Of a DNA stretch of 64,000 bases, positions 44,077-53,348 are shown in pieces. The notes under the pieces were generated by a model, which ran no database searches, had not been told where the DNA came from, and saw only the letters and a program-made list of their open reading frames with translations. The number at the start of each line of letters is the position of its first letter. The stretch's first letter is position 1. The stretch is taken from the NCBI GenBank assembly GCA_039817415.1, contig JBCBVV010000025.1:1-64000 (forward strand), read 5' to 3'. The position numbers and the translations under genes were made by a program. Origin of the DNA: JALEFZ01 sp039817415 (GTDB taxonomy: Bacteria; Bacteroidota; Bacteroidia; J057).

Positions 44077-46785
44077 TTATTCTACTTTCGCCCAAACACG
44101 TACACTCTTCCCTGGTAGTTCAACTTTGAAGCTTTCTCCCCCTTTTATGGTTCTAAGGGAGCGATCCTTGTCTTTGACGCCTTTTAGATGGTTAAAGGCC
44201 TCGTTGTTTCCAATCATTTTCCATTCTCCTTGAGGAAGGGTAATGGATTCCCAATCGTGTTCATCTGAGCCTGTATTGATAAGCACAAAGATTTTATCGT
44301 CAATGACATAGCCTAATTGATAGGGATTGACATGTTCGATCCACTTGTAATAGCCATCTGGGGCAGGTCCTACCATACGTAAAGAAGCTCCTATCTCGCT
44401 CATGCGGAATTTATTTAGGCCTCTCCAATAGGCGTACATATTGGCGTAGTCATTAGGACCATCTTTGTGCGTCTTGCCTACATTCTCCCACAGGAAGTGA
44501 TTGGCATTGCGCATGTTGTAGGTATCACGCTTCCCATGTAGAAAGACTTTGGTTCCATTGTTCATGACTTTGACCGTCTCTTTCAGCTCTGCGGAAGCTT
44601 TTGAGCGCATCATCTCTGTGCCACCGTGGGTAACGATAGGTCCTAAGGAAGTGTATAGCAGTACGGCTGCTATTTTGAAACGGTCTTCGTCTACTCCTTT
44701 GTGGCCATTCCAATCTTCGTGTGCAAAGCGATCTGCCAGGGCCCAATTGTCATGTATATCCAAGTAGTTGATGCCACTCAAGGCATTTTTATCGGTAGGG
44801 AAGGTTTTGGTTAACCCAGCCTTTACTTTTTCAATCTCCTTGTAGTTTCCTCCTGCGTAGCCTTGATCTGCCTCTTTTACCTGTGGATTACCAGTTGGAC
44901 CCTTGAATGCATTTCTTGAATCGTCGTGGAAATAGGTTATAGGTGAATTGTGTTTGTACCAGTCCCATGATGGATTCTCTTCAAAGTCTGGATCATTGGA
45001 ACCAATCCAGGGCTCACCATAGATAATAATGTCCTCTCCAAGCTCTTTACGGAGTTTGATTAAGGTCTGACGATCTACCTGACCTGCGAGGTCGATGCGG
45101 AAACCATCGATTCCAAACTCCTCAATCCAGTGTTTGCATTGGTCAATCAACCAACGCTGCACCATAGGCCTTTCCTCAAACTTAATTTCATTGCCATATT
45201 CTCCAATATGGTCAAGGTCCTTGGTACGGTAGTAATATTGCTTGTCTAGTACGTTCCAGTGGAAGTGATACTGTCTTCTATCCTTTCTGTCATCATCCAT
45301 GTTTTCGGCAGAATGGTTCGGCACAATGTCAATGATGACAGCGATTCCCTTTTGGTGAAAGGCTTCTACCAAATCTCTGAATTGCTCCCTTTCTGAACCT
45401 GGGGATGTTCCGCGCTGACGGAATCTAGTTTCAACAGCGAAGGCGTGAGAAGTTCTGTAGCCCCATTGGTAATTTTCTTCCGAAATACCTGCCTCTATCA
45501 TGAATTCATCGTCTTTGAAGGAAGCCTTCCAGATATCGGTAGGATAATGGAGGAATTCCTGAATAGGCATAAGGTGGACCGTATTGATTCCTAAGTCTGT
45601 TAGGTAGTCAAATCCAACGGGCTCCCCTTTGGAATTCTTTAAGCCTCCTTCCACAAAAGCAGGAAGGGTTCCTTTCATGTCATCAGATACAGGCAGCAAA
45701 TCTGTAAAATCCTGAACATGTACCTCATAGGCAATTACGTCCTGCATAGGGGGACGACCATTTGCCAAAGGGGTAGCAGGCTGGGTGGCAGGGGCTACCA
45801 TACATTTTCCCCAGGTATCATCAGATACGCGACAGTAGGGATCAGAAATATGAACGGCTTCAGTTTCGTAGAAATGATTTCCAGGATCTGTCGAACCATG
45901 AACCACAAAGTCATACCAGAGCCCAGCTTGATTGCCTTCGATGATATGTTCCCATACGCCATCTTCATCTACCTTCATTTCATACACCGCCTCAGCCTTT
46001 TCATCGTCCTTTCCCTTGTAAACAAAAAGTTCGATGGATTCAGCCCTAGGAGCGAAGAGGCGAAAGGCAGTACTCGAACCATCCTTGGCTACATTGGCCC
46101 CGAGTTCTTTGGTGGAATAGATTTCTCTGAACCAGCCATCGTAGGAAGCCCAGCTTTTGAGCTTACTGTCTTTGGCTTCTATCCAATACACGCGTCTGAT
46201 GTCGATTTTTTCTTTGGGAACAACCAAAGCGGAATGCTCTTCATGTGGTAGCACCTCGGCGATAGGAAGTTCTTGACCCTCAGCATTGGTTAGGGTGTAA
46301 TCTGAAGGAAACAGCGGTCGTTCTACTCCTTCAAATTCGACCCATATATTTCCGGATCGACGAATTTCAGCTTGTAATCTGGGTGCAACCATATCTTGCA
46401 TGTAAACGTAATTGGAACCTTTTTCATTTGGCGTATTGGCCGGAGGATTCATCCATTCCCCTTCATTGATTCGAAATTTAAATTCGGCTCTAGGAGGAAT
46501 CTGCTCGAAGTTGGGATTTTTCACAGACAGTGACCAAAGTACTTTAGAAACTTTCTTCAATTGCCAGTTGGTATCCTCCATATCTCCGCTCCATCCTCTA
46601 AAGGAGCCGGTTAAAACAACCCGCTTAGGAGAGGTGATTCCGTATAATTCTTCGTTAAATAGAAAAGTCGCCACATCATCCTTCATGGCATATCCTTGTG
46701 CCATTTCTTCCTGGCTAATGTCCTGTCCCATCAGGGCAAATGGGAACATGAGGAGTAAAAGCAGTAGTTTGCGCATCAATTTCAT
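44077..46785 (-). CDS. Exported GH13 glycoside hydrolase, pullulanase type
   Basis: The ATG at 46785 starts MKLMRKLLLLLLMFPFALMGQ, a signal peptide (902 residues). A carbohydrate-binding-like region (about 20-130, TGSFRGWSGDMED) and a CBM48-like region (about 225-330) come before the GH13 barrel (about 365-800), which has YEVHVQDFT, YQWGYRTSHAF (the YNWGY mark of type I pullulanases), IIDIVPNHSAE, and catalytic Asp565 (GFRIDLAG), Glu591 (IIYGEPW) and Asp679 (LDIHDN). It should cut alpha-1,6 links in pullulan, starch or glycogen, outside the cytoplasm. A C-terminal beta-sandwich ends the chain; there is no T9SS tail. Confidence 0.9.
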   Translation of the reverse strand: MKLMRKLLLLLLMFPFALMGQDISQEEMAQGYAMKDDVATFLFNEELYGITSPKRVVLTGSFRGWSGDMEDTNWQLKKVSKVLWSLSVKNPNFEQIPPRAEFKFRINEGEWMNPPANTPNEKGSNYVYMQDMVAPRLQAEIRRSGNIWVEFEGVERPLFPSDYTLTNAEGQELPIAEVLPHEEHSALVVPKEKIDIRRVYWIEAKDSKLKSWASYDGWFREIYSTKELGANVAKDGSSTAFRLFAPRAESIELFVYKGKDDEKAEAVYEMKVDEDGVWEHIIEGNQAGLWYDFVVHGSTDPGNHFYETEAVHISDPYCRVSDDTWGKCMVAPATQPATPLANGRPPMQDVIAYEVHVQDFTDLLPVSDDMKGTLPAFVEGGLKNSKGEPVGFDYLTDLGINTVHLMPIQEFLHYPTDIWKASFKDDEFMIEAGISEENYQWGYRTSHAFAVETRFRQRGTSPGSEREQFRDLVEAFHQKGIAVIIDIVPNHSAENMDDDRKDRRQYHFHWNVLDKQYYYRTKDLDHIGEYGNEIKFEERPMVQRWLIDQCKHWIEEFGIDGFRIDLAGQVDRQTLIKLRKELGEDIIIYGEPWIGSNDPDFEENPSWDWYKHNSPITYFHDDSRNAFKGPTGNPQVKEADQGYAGGNYKEIEKVKAGLTKTFPTDKNALSGINYLDIHDNWALADRFAHEDWNGHKGVDEDRFKIAAVLLYTSLGPIVTHGGTEMMRSKASAELKETVKVMNNGTKVFLHGKRDTYNMRNANHFLWENVGKTHKDGPNDYANMYAYWRGLNKFRMSEIGASLRMVGPAPDGYYKWIEHVNPYQLGYVIDDKIFVLINTGSDEHDWESITLPQGEWKMIGNNEAFNHLKGVKDKDRSLRTIKGGESFKVELPGKSVRVWAKVE

Positions 46786-46889
46786 CTTAGTAGGTGATTC
46801 ACATATGCAAAAAAGGAAAATTGTTGAAATCATGCATACTGAAGGTAAGCTAAGCAGCATTGAATGGTCGTAGGATATCCCTTTAGCAT

Positions 46890-46922
46890 AAAAAGGGCTC
46901 TACCTTTTCGGAGAACCCTTTT
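46890..46922 (-). terminator. Terminator of guaB
   Basis: On the minus strand AAAAGGGTTCTCC pairs imperfectly with GGTAGAGCCCTTTT around GAAAA, followed by TTA. It lies about 25 bases after the guaB stop and before the pullulanase-type gene. Confidence 0.7.
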
Positions 46923-46946
46923 GTAAACATGATCTTATGTTGTCTT

Positions 46947-48416
46947 CTATCGCTTGGAATAATTAGGCGCTTCTTTGGTGATGGTGATATCATGTGGGTG
47001 AGACTCTCTCAATCCAGCGTTTGTGATTCGGCTGAATTGGCAAGTTTGCAGGGTCGCAATGTCTCCTGATCCACAATATCCCATGCCTGCGCGTAATCCC
47101 CCTTCCAATTGGTACAAGGTTTCTCCTACCTTTCCTTTGTAGGCTACACGTCCCACAATTCCTTCTGGAACTAACTTTTTGATATCGTCTTCTACATCTT
47201 GGAAGTAGCGATCTTTCGAGCCTTTTTTCATGGCTTCTACGGAACCCATTCCACGATAGGTTTTGAAGCGACGACCTTCATACAGGACGGTTTCGCCTGG
47301 GCTTTCATCTGTCCCTGCAAATAGTCCGCCGGCCATGATGGTGGAGCCTCCAGCCACGATTGCCTTTACAATATCTCCAGAGTACTTGATCCCTCCATCT
47401 GCGATAATAGGAATGCCCGCCTTCAGACAAGCTTTAGAGGCTTCCATGATGGCTGATAGTTGGGCTACTCCTACACCTGCGATGACACGGGTCGTACAAA
47501 TAGAGCCAGGCCCTACTCCTACCTTCACTGCGTTGACGCCACAATCAATTAGGGCTTGGGCGCCTTCAGCAGTCGCTACATTTCCTGCCACTAACTGTAG
47601 ATCTGGGTAGGTTTTTCGAATATCCTTTACCATATCCAGCACGCCTCTCGAGTGGCCATGAGCTGTATCAACGACCACGACATCCACTCCAGCAACACGG
47701 AGGGCATCAATTCTGTCGTATGTTTCTGCTTTCACCCCTACAGCCGCACCTACACGCAATCTTCCCAATTCGTCTTTACAGGCTTTTGGGTAGTTTTGCT
47801 TTTTGATGATGTCTCTGTAGGTAATCAATCCCACAAGCTTGTAATCGTCATCGACTACAGGCAACTTCTCTACTTTGTGTTTCTTGATGATTTCCTCAGC
47901 TTCTTCTAAAGTCGTCCCTTCAGGAGCTGTGATGAGGTTTTCTCGGGTCATTAACTGATAAACTTTACGCTCATCAGTATGCTGAAATCTCAAATCGCGG
48001 TTGGTAATGATCCCTACCAGTTTTCCACTGTCATCTACAATGGGGATACCACCAATTCTGTGCTCAGCCATGATCTGGTTGGCACGTTCAAGCGTATCTT
48101 CGGGAGTTAGGGTAATGGGATCTACGATCATTCCACTTTCCGAGCGCTTTACCTTGCGTACCTCTTCCGCCTGACTTTCGATTGACATGTTCTTATGGAT
48201 AATGCCTATTCCTCCTGCAGCCGCCATGGCAATGGCCATGCGATGCTCAGTTACGGTATCCATAGCCGCACTGATAAAGGGAAGATTGAGACGTATGTCG
48301 GTTGTCAGTTGGGAGGAAGTATCTACGCTTCTGGGCAGGACTTCGGAATAGCGGGGAATCAAAAGGACGTCGTCAAATGTGAGTCCTTGATAAGCAATTT
48401 TAGGATGGTCTGACAT
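46947..48416 (-). CDS. guaB: IMP dehydrogenase
   Basis: The ATG at 48416 (MSDHPKIAYQGLTFDDVLLIPRYS) is the normal start; the longer frame adds nine unrelated residues. The 489-residue protein has the TIM barrel, a CBS pair inserted at about 95-215 (MTRENLITAPEGTTLEEAEEI), the catalytic loop GPGSICTTRV with the Cys nucleophile, and a flap region with GMGSVEAMKKGSKDRY. It oxidises IMP to XMP, the committed step to guanine nucleotides. It is a single-gene unit with its own terminator. Confidence 0.97.
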   Translation of the reverse strand: MSDHPKIAYQGLTFDDVLLIPRYSEVLPRSVDTSSQLTTDIRLNLPFISAAMDTVTEHRMAIAMAAAGGIGIIHKNMSIESQAEEVRKVKRSESGMIVDPITLTPEDTLERANQIMAEHRIGGIPIVDDSGKLVGIITNRDLRFQHTDERKVYQLMTRENLITAPEGTTLEEAEEIIKKHKVEKLPVVDDDYKLVGLITYRDIIKKQNYPKACKDELGRLRVGAAVGVKAETYDRIDALRVAGVDVVVVDTAHGHSRGVLDMVKDIRKTYPDLQLVAGNVATAEGAQALIDCGVNAVKVGVGPGSICTTRVIAGVGVAQLSAIMEASKACLKAGIPIIADGGIKYSGDIVKAIVAGGSTIMAGGLFAGTDESPGETVLYEGRRFKTYRGMGSVEAMKKGSKDRYFQDVEDDIKKLVPEGIVGRVAYKGKVGETLYQLEGGLRAGMGYCGSGDIATLQTCQFSRITNAGLRESHPHDITITKEAPNYSKR

Positions 48417-48540
48417 AAGCAAATACCAAAGTATATTTGCCAAGCAAAGTTAACTCTTCCTCCGCAGGTATGCAATTACAAAATGAGAAGTCGTAAAATA
48501 TCAGGTGATTTTGTAGATAGATTTTTACGCTTCGACAGGA

Positions 48541-50613
48541 TTATCTGGTTTCATAGAATCTATCCAGATCTGTCTTGTCTCCATCTAACAAGGTAAATGA
48601 GCCTGTATTGCCAGCTTTCACACTTGGAATGGTTAGATCGTAATCATCCTCTTTGTCCATCAATTTTTTTAGCCTTGACTTGGCTTTGATATGCATCGGG
48701 TTCATGCGGAGGGCCATGTTGTAATCTCCGATGGCTTTGGCGGGCTCTTCATTCAATTCGTACATACAAGCACGCTGGAAATATGGATTGGGATTTCCAG
48801 GATCGAGATCAATGGCCTTGGTATAGGAGGCAATGCAGTCTTCCATGTATTCCATGGCATAGTAGCACTTGGCAATCATTTGGTGGATGAGCGCCATTCC
48901 CTTTTTATCCTTGTTTTGAATCAACTGCAAATTAGAATAGGCTGATTGGTATTCCCCTTTTTTCAAATAAGCAGTAGCCAAAATCCAATGGTGGATATCT
49001 TCTACGCTTCCGACGATATAACCTTCTTGAAGATCGTAGATGTCTACGGGTGCATTCGCTCCACTTTGATTCGTAGCAGAAAACTCATTTCCGTACAAGG
49101 CATGCGTCGCTACATAATGAAGGTAGTGCTTACCTGAGGCAGAATTCCGGCTATGAGGATTGCCCCATATAACGAGGTTGGCATCATAAATACTGCCGAT
49201 ACGCTTGGCCTCTTCAGAAGAAGAAGGATATTCCCCTGGATTCACATACATCACGTGAACGCCCATTTTTTCTGACTCTCTCATAGAGTTTACCCAATCT
49301 CTCAATTCTCTTTCAGAGGTAGAGGGTTCTAGGCTGTCCAGATTTTCAGGGTGGAAGGGAAGTAAGAGTACGTTATAGTTTTCTGTAGACTTAAAGGATC
49401 GAAGCATAGCCAAGTCCTTCAGACTTGGAGTTTGACGACCAGGCATGATGTAGGCTGTAGCTCCTAGCGCAAAAATGCAAAGAGCTAAACTTGCCCAAGT
49501 CATCAGAGGGATGGACATATTGCGCCCTGGAGATGCTCCGCCAGGTTCTTGATCTGCTTTGTGTTCGCCTCTTTCTGCTCTATGATGAGTGTATTCTTGG
49601 TGACCGTGGAAATCCGCTCCATCTGTAAACAGGGGGATGTCCGACAACAAGGTCGGAGTAGATTCCTGCCCTTCGTTTCCTTTGTCTTCAGGGAAAACGA
49701 CATACTCCTCTACCGGCTCTGGCTCTTCTATGACAACTGGATCAATGGTATGGAATGGATTGTCCAATTTGATTCCGTTCATAGCAGCCGTGTGGAAGTA
49801 CTCACGCTGGCGAGCTTGACGGAAGTCCTGCTGTTCATGCTTTAGCTCCCAACTGGCAAATTCCAATTGCTCATCATACCATGGCGTTTCTTCCTCAACA
49901 ATTTCTTCTTCAACCTTTTCCTCTTCTACCACGGGTTCAATGAAGGTATCAGTAGTCCATTGCCAGTTTTGCATTCGCTCCTCATAGCTGAAGGACAGCA
50001 TACAACCCTGTGTTAGATCATGTCTGAGTCGGTTTTCTCTCCACTCCCAAAATTCAATGGGATCGGAAGGAATAACGATATATGGAATCTGAAGTTTGAC
50101 AACTTGTGAAGCAGATTGGATGCTTTCTCTGACAGTTTTGCCTTCCATCATGGATTGAACCAAGTGATGTCGAAAATTGTCTTTGCTTTCATGTTCGGGA
50201 AGCATGATGACCGCAGGGGCACCTGCGAAAAGAAATCTACTAGCTGCGTCGAAAGAGGAAGGTCCCTCCAGGATCAGCAACTTTAGATCGGGGAAGGCAT
50301 CCCAGCTAAAATTCTGGAAATCCAGCACCTTGCGCTTACCCTGTGCATTGAACATAGGTAGTTCTCTTGCGATGGGTACATCAGCGAGTAGATAGGCTAC
50401 CTGAACACCAAAGTAAACGAGATCTTCTGTAAATGCATTCCAAGCGGCTGGAACGTTCTTTTGCCCTTCACAGTGAAAGGAAAAGTTTACCTCCTCCTCA
50501 TGCCTCAATGTGCTGATCTGTCCATGAACTGCCTTCAACTGACGATTGGCGCGCTTCCGAGAGGAGGCGCTTAGAGAGGCAAGATACATGGAAGAAGCTT
50601 GATATTGGCTCAT
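48541..50613 (-). CDS. One-TM protein with degenerate CHAT-like domain, acidic linker and TPRs
   Basis: The 690-residue product has no signal peptide. Residues about 40-175 resemble a CHAT (caspase-like) domain: a strand with FHCEG at 46-50, then LKLLILEGPSSFDAASRFLF, AGAPAVIMLPE and MMEGKTVRESIQSA, which match the usual LVVLSAC...GAxAVI...GxSVxEA layout. The Cys of the dyad is absent (LEGPSS), so it is probably inactive. A very acidic linker (about 228-243), a Pro/Glu-rich stretch and one membrane segment (about 367-389) follow. Beyond it a YNVLLLPF to ANLVIWG domain (about 412-505) and three or so TPRs (about 535-650) lie on the other side of the membrane. It stands alone, with 229 bases upstream. 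Confidence 0.6.
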   Translation of the reverse strand: MSQYQASSMYLASLSASSRKRANRQLKAVHGQISTLRHEEEVNFSFHCEGQKNVPAAWNAFTEDLVYFGVQVAYLLADVPIARELPMFNAQGKRKVLDFQNFSWDAFPDLKLLILEGPSSFDAASRFLFAGAPAVIMLPEHESKDNFRHHLVQSMMEGKTVRESIQSASQVVKLQIPYIVIPSDPIEFWEWRENRLRHDLTQGCMLSFSYEERMQNWQWTTDTFIEPVVEEEKVEEEIVEEETPWYDEQLEFASWELKHEQQDFRQARQREYFHTAAMNGIKLDNPFHTIDPVVIEEPEPVEEYVVFPEDKGNEGQESTPTLLSDIPLFTDGADFHGHQEYTHHRAERGEHKADQEPGGASPGRNMSIPLMTWASLALCIFALGATAYIMPGRQTPSLKDLAMLRSFKSTENYNVLLLPFHPENLDSLEPSTSERELRDWVNSMRESEKMGVHVMYVNPGEYPSSSEEAKRIGSIYDANLVIWGNPHSRNSASGKHYLHYVATHALYGNEFSATNQSGANAPVDIYDLQEGYIVGSVEDIHHWILATAYLKKGEYQSAYSNLQLIQNKDKKGMALIHQMIAKCYYAMEYMEDCIASYTKAIDLDPGNPNPYFQRACMYELNEEPAKAIGDYNMALRMNPMHIKAKSRLKKLMDKEDDYDLTIPSVKAGNTGSFTLLDGDKTDLDRFYETR

Positions 50614-50842
50614 TTCACAGCTTACAATAAAGGCTCGATGCGAATCACATATAGAGGGGATGCAAGCTCATGGGTTCAATGACTGTGCCAAAAGTGTAAG
50701 ATTTATGGAGAAAGTGTCAGGGAATTCCAAGGTGAAATGCCCCCTGCCCATAATTCATTCATTTGGGGCATATATTAGTACATGTAATAAAATTCTATAC
50801 TGAATAAATTTTATTTGAAAATCTTCTGTTTTCGGAACATGT

Positions 50843-52006
50843 CTAGTTTTTCAACAGGAATGTCCTGATTTTTTCTACCACATAGGCTAGTTGGTCTGAT
50901 TCAAGTGTAGGAAATAGAGGAATGCTCAAGCAGCGATCATAATAGGCTTCTGCGTGCGATAAGTCGCCTTTTCTCCATCCTAATTTTTTGTAATAGGGTT
51001 GGTAATGGATGGGAATGTAGTGAATCTGTGGATAGATTTGTTGGGATCTGAGGTAGGAATACAGTTCATCCCTTTTTTCGGTTTCGATCACATAGAGATG
51101 ATAGGCATGTCCTTCGATGTTTTGAGGGAGGTCGATCGGGAGGTCTTTCAGTTCCAGGTCATAGGTAGCAGCTATTTCTCGCCTTCTAGCGACTCGCTGT
51201 GCTTCTCTTTCCAGTTGGGAAATTCCGAGGCTCGCAGCAATGTCGCTCAACCTGTAATTATAGCCCAGCGACTGCATTTCGTAATACCAGCCTCCATGAT
51301 CTTCCTGTAGCAATGACCTGTCCCTTGTGATTCCATGGCTTCGCAATTGAATCATTTTGTCGTACAGTTCCTTACGGGAAGTTGTGACCATGCCACCTTC
51401 ACCTGTAGCGATGTGTTTAACGGGATGGAAGGAGAAAATGGCCAGATCAGCGAAATGCCCATTGCCGCATTGTTGGACTTGCCCATTAGCATCAGTGTAA
51501 TAGCCACCAGGTGCATGACAACTATCCTCAATGACCCAGCACCCATGTTGATCTGCTAACGCTCGAACCTGATCCATTTTGATGGGATGCCCTGCAAAAT
51601 CCACAGGAATGATTCCTTGGTAGGTTCCTTTAGGTGAGGATGCCAGCTTTTTTTCTAAAGCATTCAAATCCATCAATTTGGTAGCAGGATCTATATCCAC
51701 CAAATCAATTTCTCCTCCCTGATACAGGACACAGTTGGCTGAAGCGACAAAGGTATTAGGTGTCGTAATAACCTTGTCCCCCTTCTTCACACCTAATGCC
51801 AGGGTACAAAGGTGTAAGGCCGCAGTGCCTGACGAACAGGCGACTGCATAAGGGGCTCCTATGTAGTCAGCAAACTTTTTTTCAAACTCCCCAATTCGTG
51901 GTCCTCCAGTCAGGTAATCAGCCTTTAAGGTATTGACAACAGCTTGGATATCCGCTTCGTTGATGTCCTGACGGCCGTAAGAAATGGGAAGTTTCGGGTT
52001 TAACAT
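50843..52006 (-). CDS. DegT/DnrJ/EryC1/StrS aminotransferase, PseC-like
   Basis: The ATG at 52006 (MLNPKLPISYGRQDINEADI) is the sensible start; the longer frame adds 41 residues without resemblance to the family. The 387-residue protein has the PLP-enzyme pattern: CSSGTAALHLCTLALGV, DSCHAPGG, and the Schiff-base Lys in FSFHPVKHIATGEGG. The PYGRQ-like start and TGGPRIGEFEKKFADYIG are typical of PseC, which makes UDP-4-amino-4,6-dideoxy-L-AltNAc for pseudaminic acid. No other pse gene lies in the window, so the exact sugar cannot be told. It may supply sugar for surface polysaccharide or protein glycans. Confidence 0.85.
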   Translation of the reverse strand: MLNPKLPISYGRQDINEADIQAVVNTLKADYLTGGPRIGEFEKKFADYIGAPYAVACSSGTAALHLCTLALGVKKGDKVITTPNTFVASANCVLYQGGEIDLVDIDPATKLMDLNALEKKLASSPKGTYQGIIPVDFAGHPIKMDQVRALADQHGCWVIEDSCHAPGGYYTDANGQVQQCGNGHFADLAIFSFHPVKHIATGEGGMVTTSRKELYDKMIQLRSHGITRDRSLLQEDHGGWYYEMQSLGYNYRLSDIAASLGISQLEREAQRVARRREIAATYDLELKDLPIDLPQNIEGHAYHLYVIETEKRDELYSYLRSQQIYPQIHYIPIHYQPYYKKLGWRKGDLSHAEAYYDRCLSIPLFPTLESDQLAYVVEKIRTFLLKN

Positions 52007-52166
52007 AGCGTTTGGATGTAGGTAAGTTTGGAGAATGGAAATAAGAGAATTAATATTTCTATAGAAAGCAATCAGCCAATAAATAAGGTCGACTGCTTCT
52101 GCCAAACATTTATCCGTACAGGATGTCACTCAGACTTAAGAATTATTTTATTTACTTGATCCTTAT

Positions 52167-53348
52167 ATGAAGGACAATGCCTTAAAAACAGCCCTGATTC
52201 ATATGGGGCTTTTTCTTCTCACCTTCCTGACAACTACACTAGCAGGAGCAGAATACAGAACTGGCAAGGGATTTCTTTACAACCTTGAATGGGCAGATAT
52301 GCCTCAGGGCTTTCCCTATGCGCTATCTTTTCTCGCTTTTCTGACAGTACATGAGTTTGGGCATTATTTTACCGCCGTCTATTATCGGGTAAAAACCAGC
52401 CTCCCTTATTATATACCTTTCTTCATCCCTGGCTTATTGGCCAATATTGGGACAATGGGGGCAGTCATTCGGCTCAAGTCTATTCCCAAAACCACTAGAG
52501 AATTCTTTGATATCGGTGTGGCAGGTCCGCTGGCAGGCTTTGTAGTCTCCTTTTGTTTGTTGGCCTATGGCTTTATGACCCTTCCTAATCTCCAAGCTTA
52601 CGTGGTTGATATTCATCCTGAGTATATCGAACAATTTGGAGGAGTGCCTTCTGAAGAGCAATTGGTAGGCTTTTTTGAAAAGAGATACGCAGAGACAGAT
52701 TCAATTGGAGGGGCTATGATTGTAGGAAGCAGTTTGCTCTTTGAATGGATGAAAAATACCCTTCCTTCAGATGCTGCGCAGGTGCCTCCTCCCTACGAAA
52801 TCATGCATTACCCTTTCCTCTTTGTAGGATTTATTACGCTATTTTTCACGGCTTTGAATCTCCTTCCCATTGGACAGCTAGATGGAGGGCATGTGACCTA
52901 TGGCTTATTTGGGAGAAAGGGCCATTCTATTATTTCAAGACTAACTGTATTTGCTCTTTTGTTTATCGGGGGAACAGGTTTTCCTGATTTGAAAAGTGCG
53001 GAAATACCCGATTTGATACAGAATGGAGTGTACCTTATTTTTCTGACCTTTGTAATGTCCAAGCTTGTTCGGAAAGATCAGCCCATTTTCTTGTTAGGGT
53101 TGATTCTGGGAACATTGATCGCTCAAATTGCTATCAAATGGCTTGTTCCCACGATCAATGGAAATTTCCTTTGGTTGCTTTACTCTTTTATGGCGGTTCA
53201 ATTTATTGGCTTAGACCATCCACCTGCAGAGAGGGAGCATAAACTCAGCCTTTCTCGTCAAATCATGGGTTGGGTGGCCATTGTAATTTTTATTTTATGC
53301 TTCACCCCGGTCCCAGTAGACATCATTGGACCTATCGCTGATCAGTAG
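52167..53348 (+). CDS. Site-2 protease family (M50) membrane metalloprotease
   Basis: The 393-residue protein has about eight membrane segments, the zinc motif HEFGH at 62-66 in a membrane helix (LTVHEFGHYFTA) and the third ligand Asp239 in NLLPIGQLDGGH. The layout matches EGY1/S2P-like enzymes without PDZ domain, which cut membrane-bound proteins inside the membrane. No anti-sigma factor or sigma factor is adjacent, so the substrate is unknown. It is divergent from the aminotransferase gene, and its last 17 bases overlap the end of the convergent membrane protein gene. Confidence 0.92.
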   Translation: MKDNALKTALIHMGLFLLTFLTTTLAGAEYRTGKGFLYNLEWADMPQGFPYALSFLAFLTVHEFGHYFTAVYYRVKTSLPYYIPFFIPGLLANIGTMGAVIRLKSIPKTTREFFDIGVAGPLAGFVVSFCLLAYGFMTLPNLQAYVVDIHPEYIEQFGGVPSEEQLVGFFEKRYAETDSIGGAMIVGSSLLFEWMKNTLPSDAAQVPPPYEIMHYPFLFVGFITLFFTALNLLPIGQLDGGHVTYGLFGRKGHSIISRLTVFALLFIGGTGFPDLKSAEIPDLIQNGVYLIFLTFVMSKLVRKDQPIFLLGLILGTLIAQIAIKWLVPTINGNFLWLLYSFMAVQFIGLDHPPAEREHKLSLSRQIMGWVAIVIFILCFTPVPVDIIGPIADQ

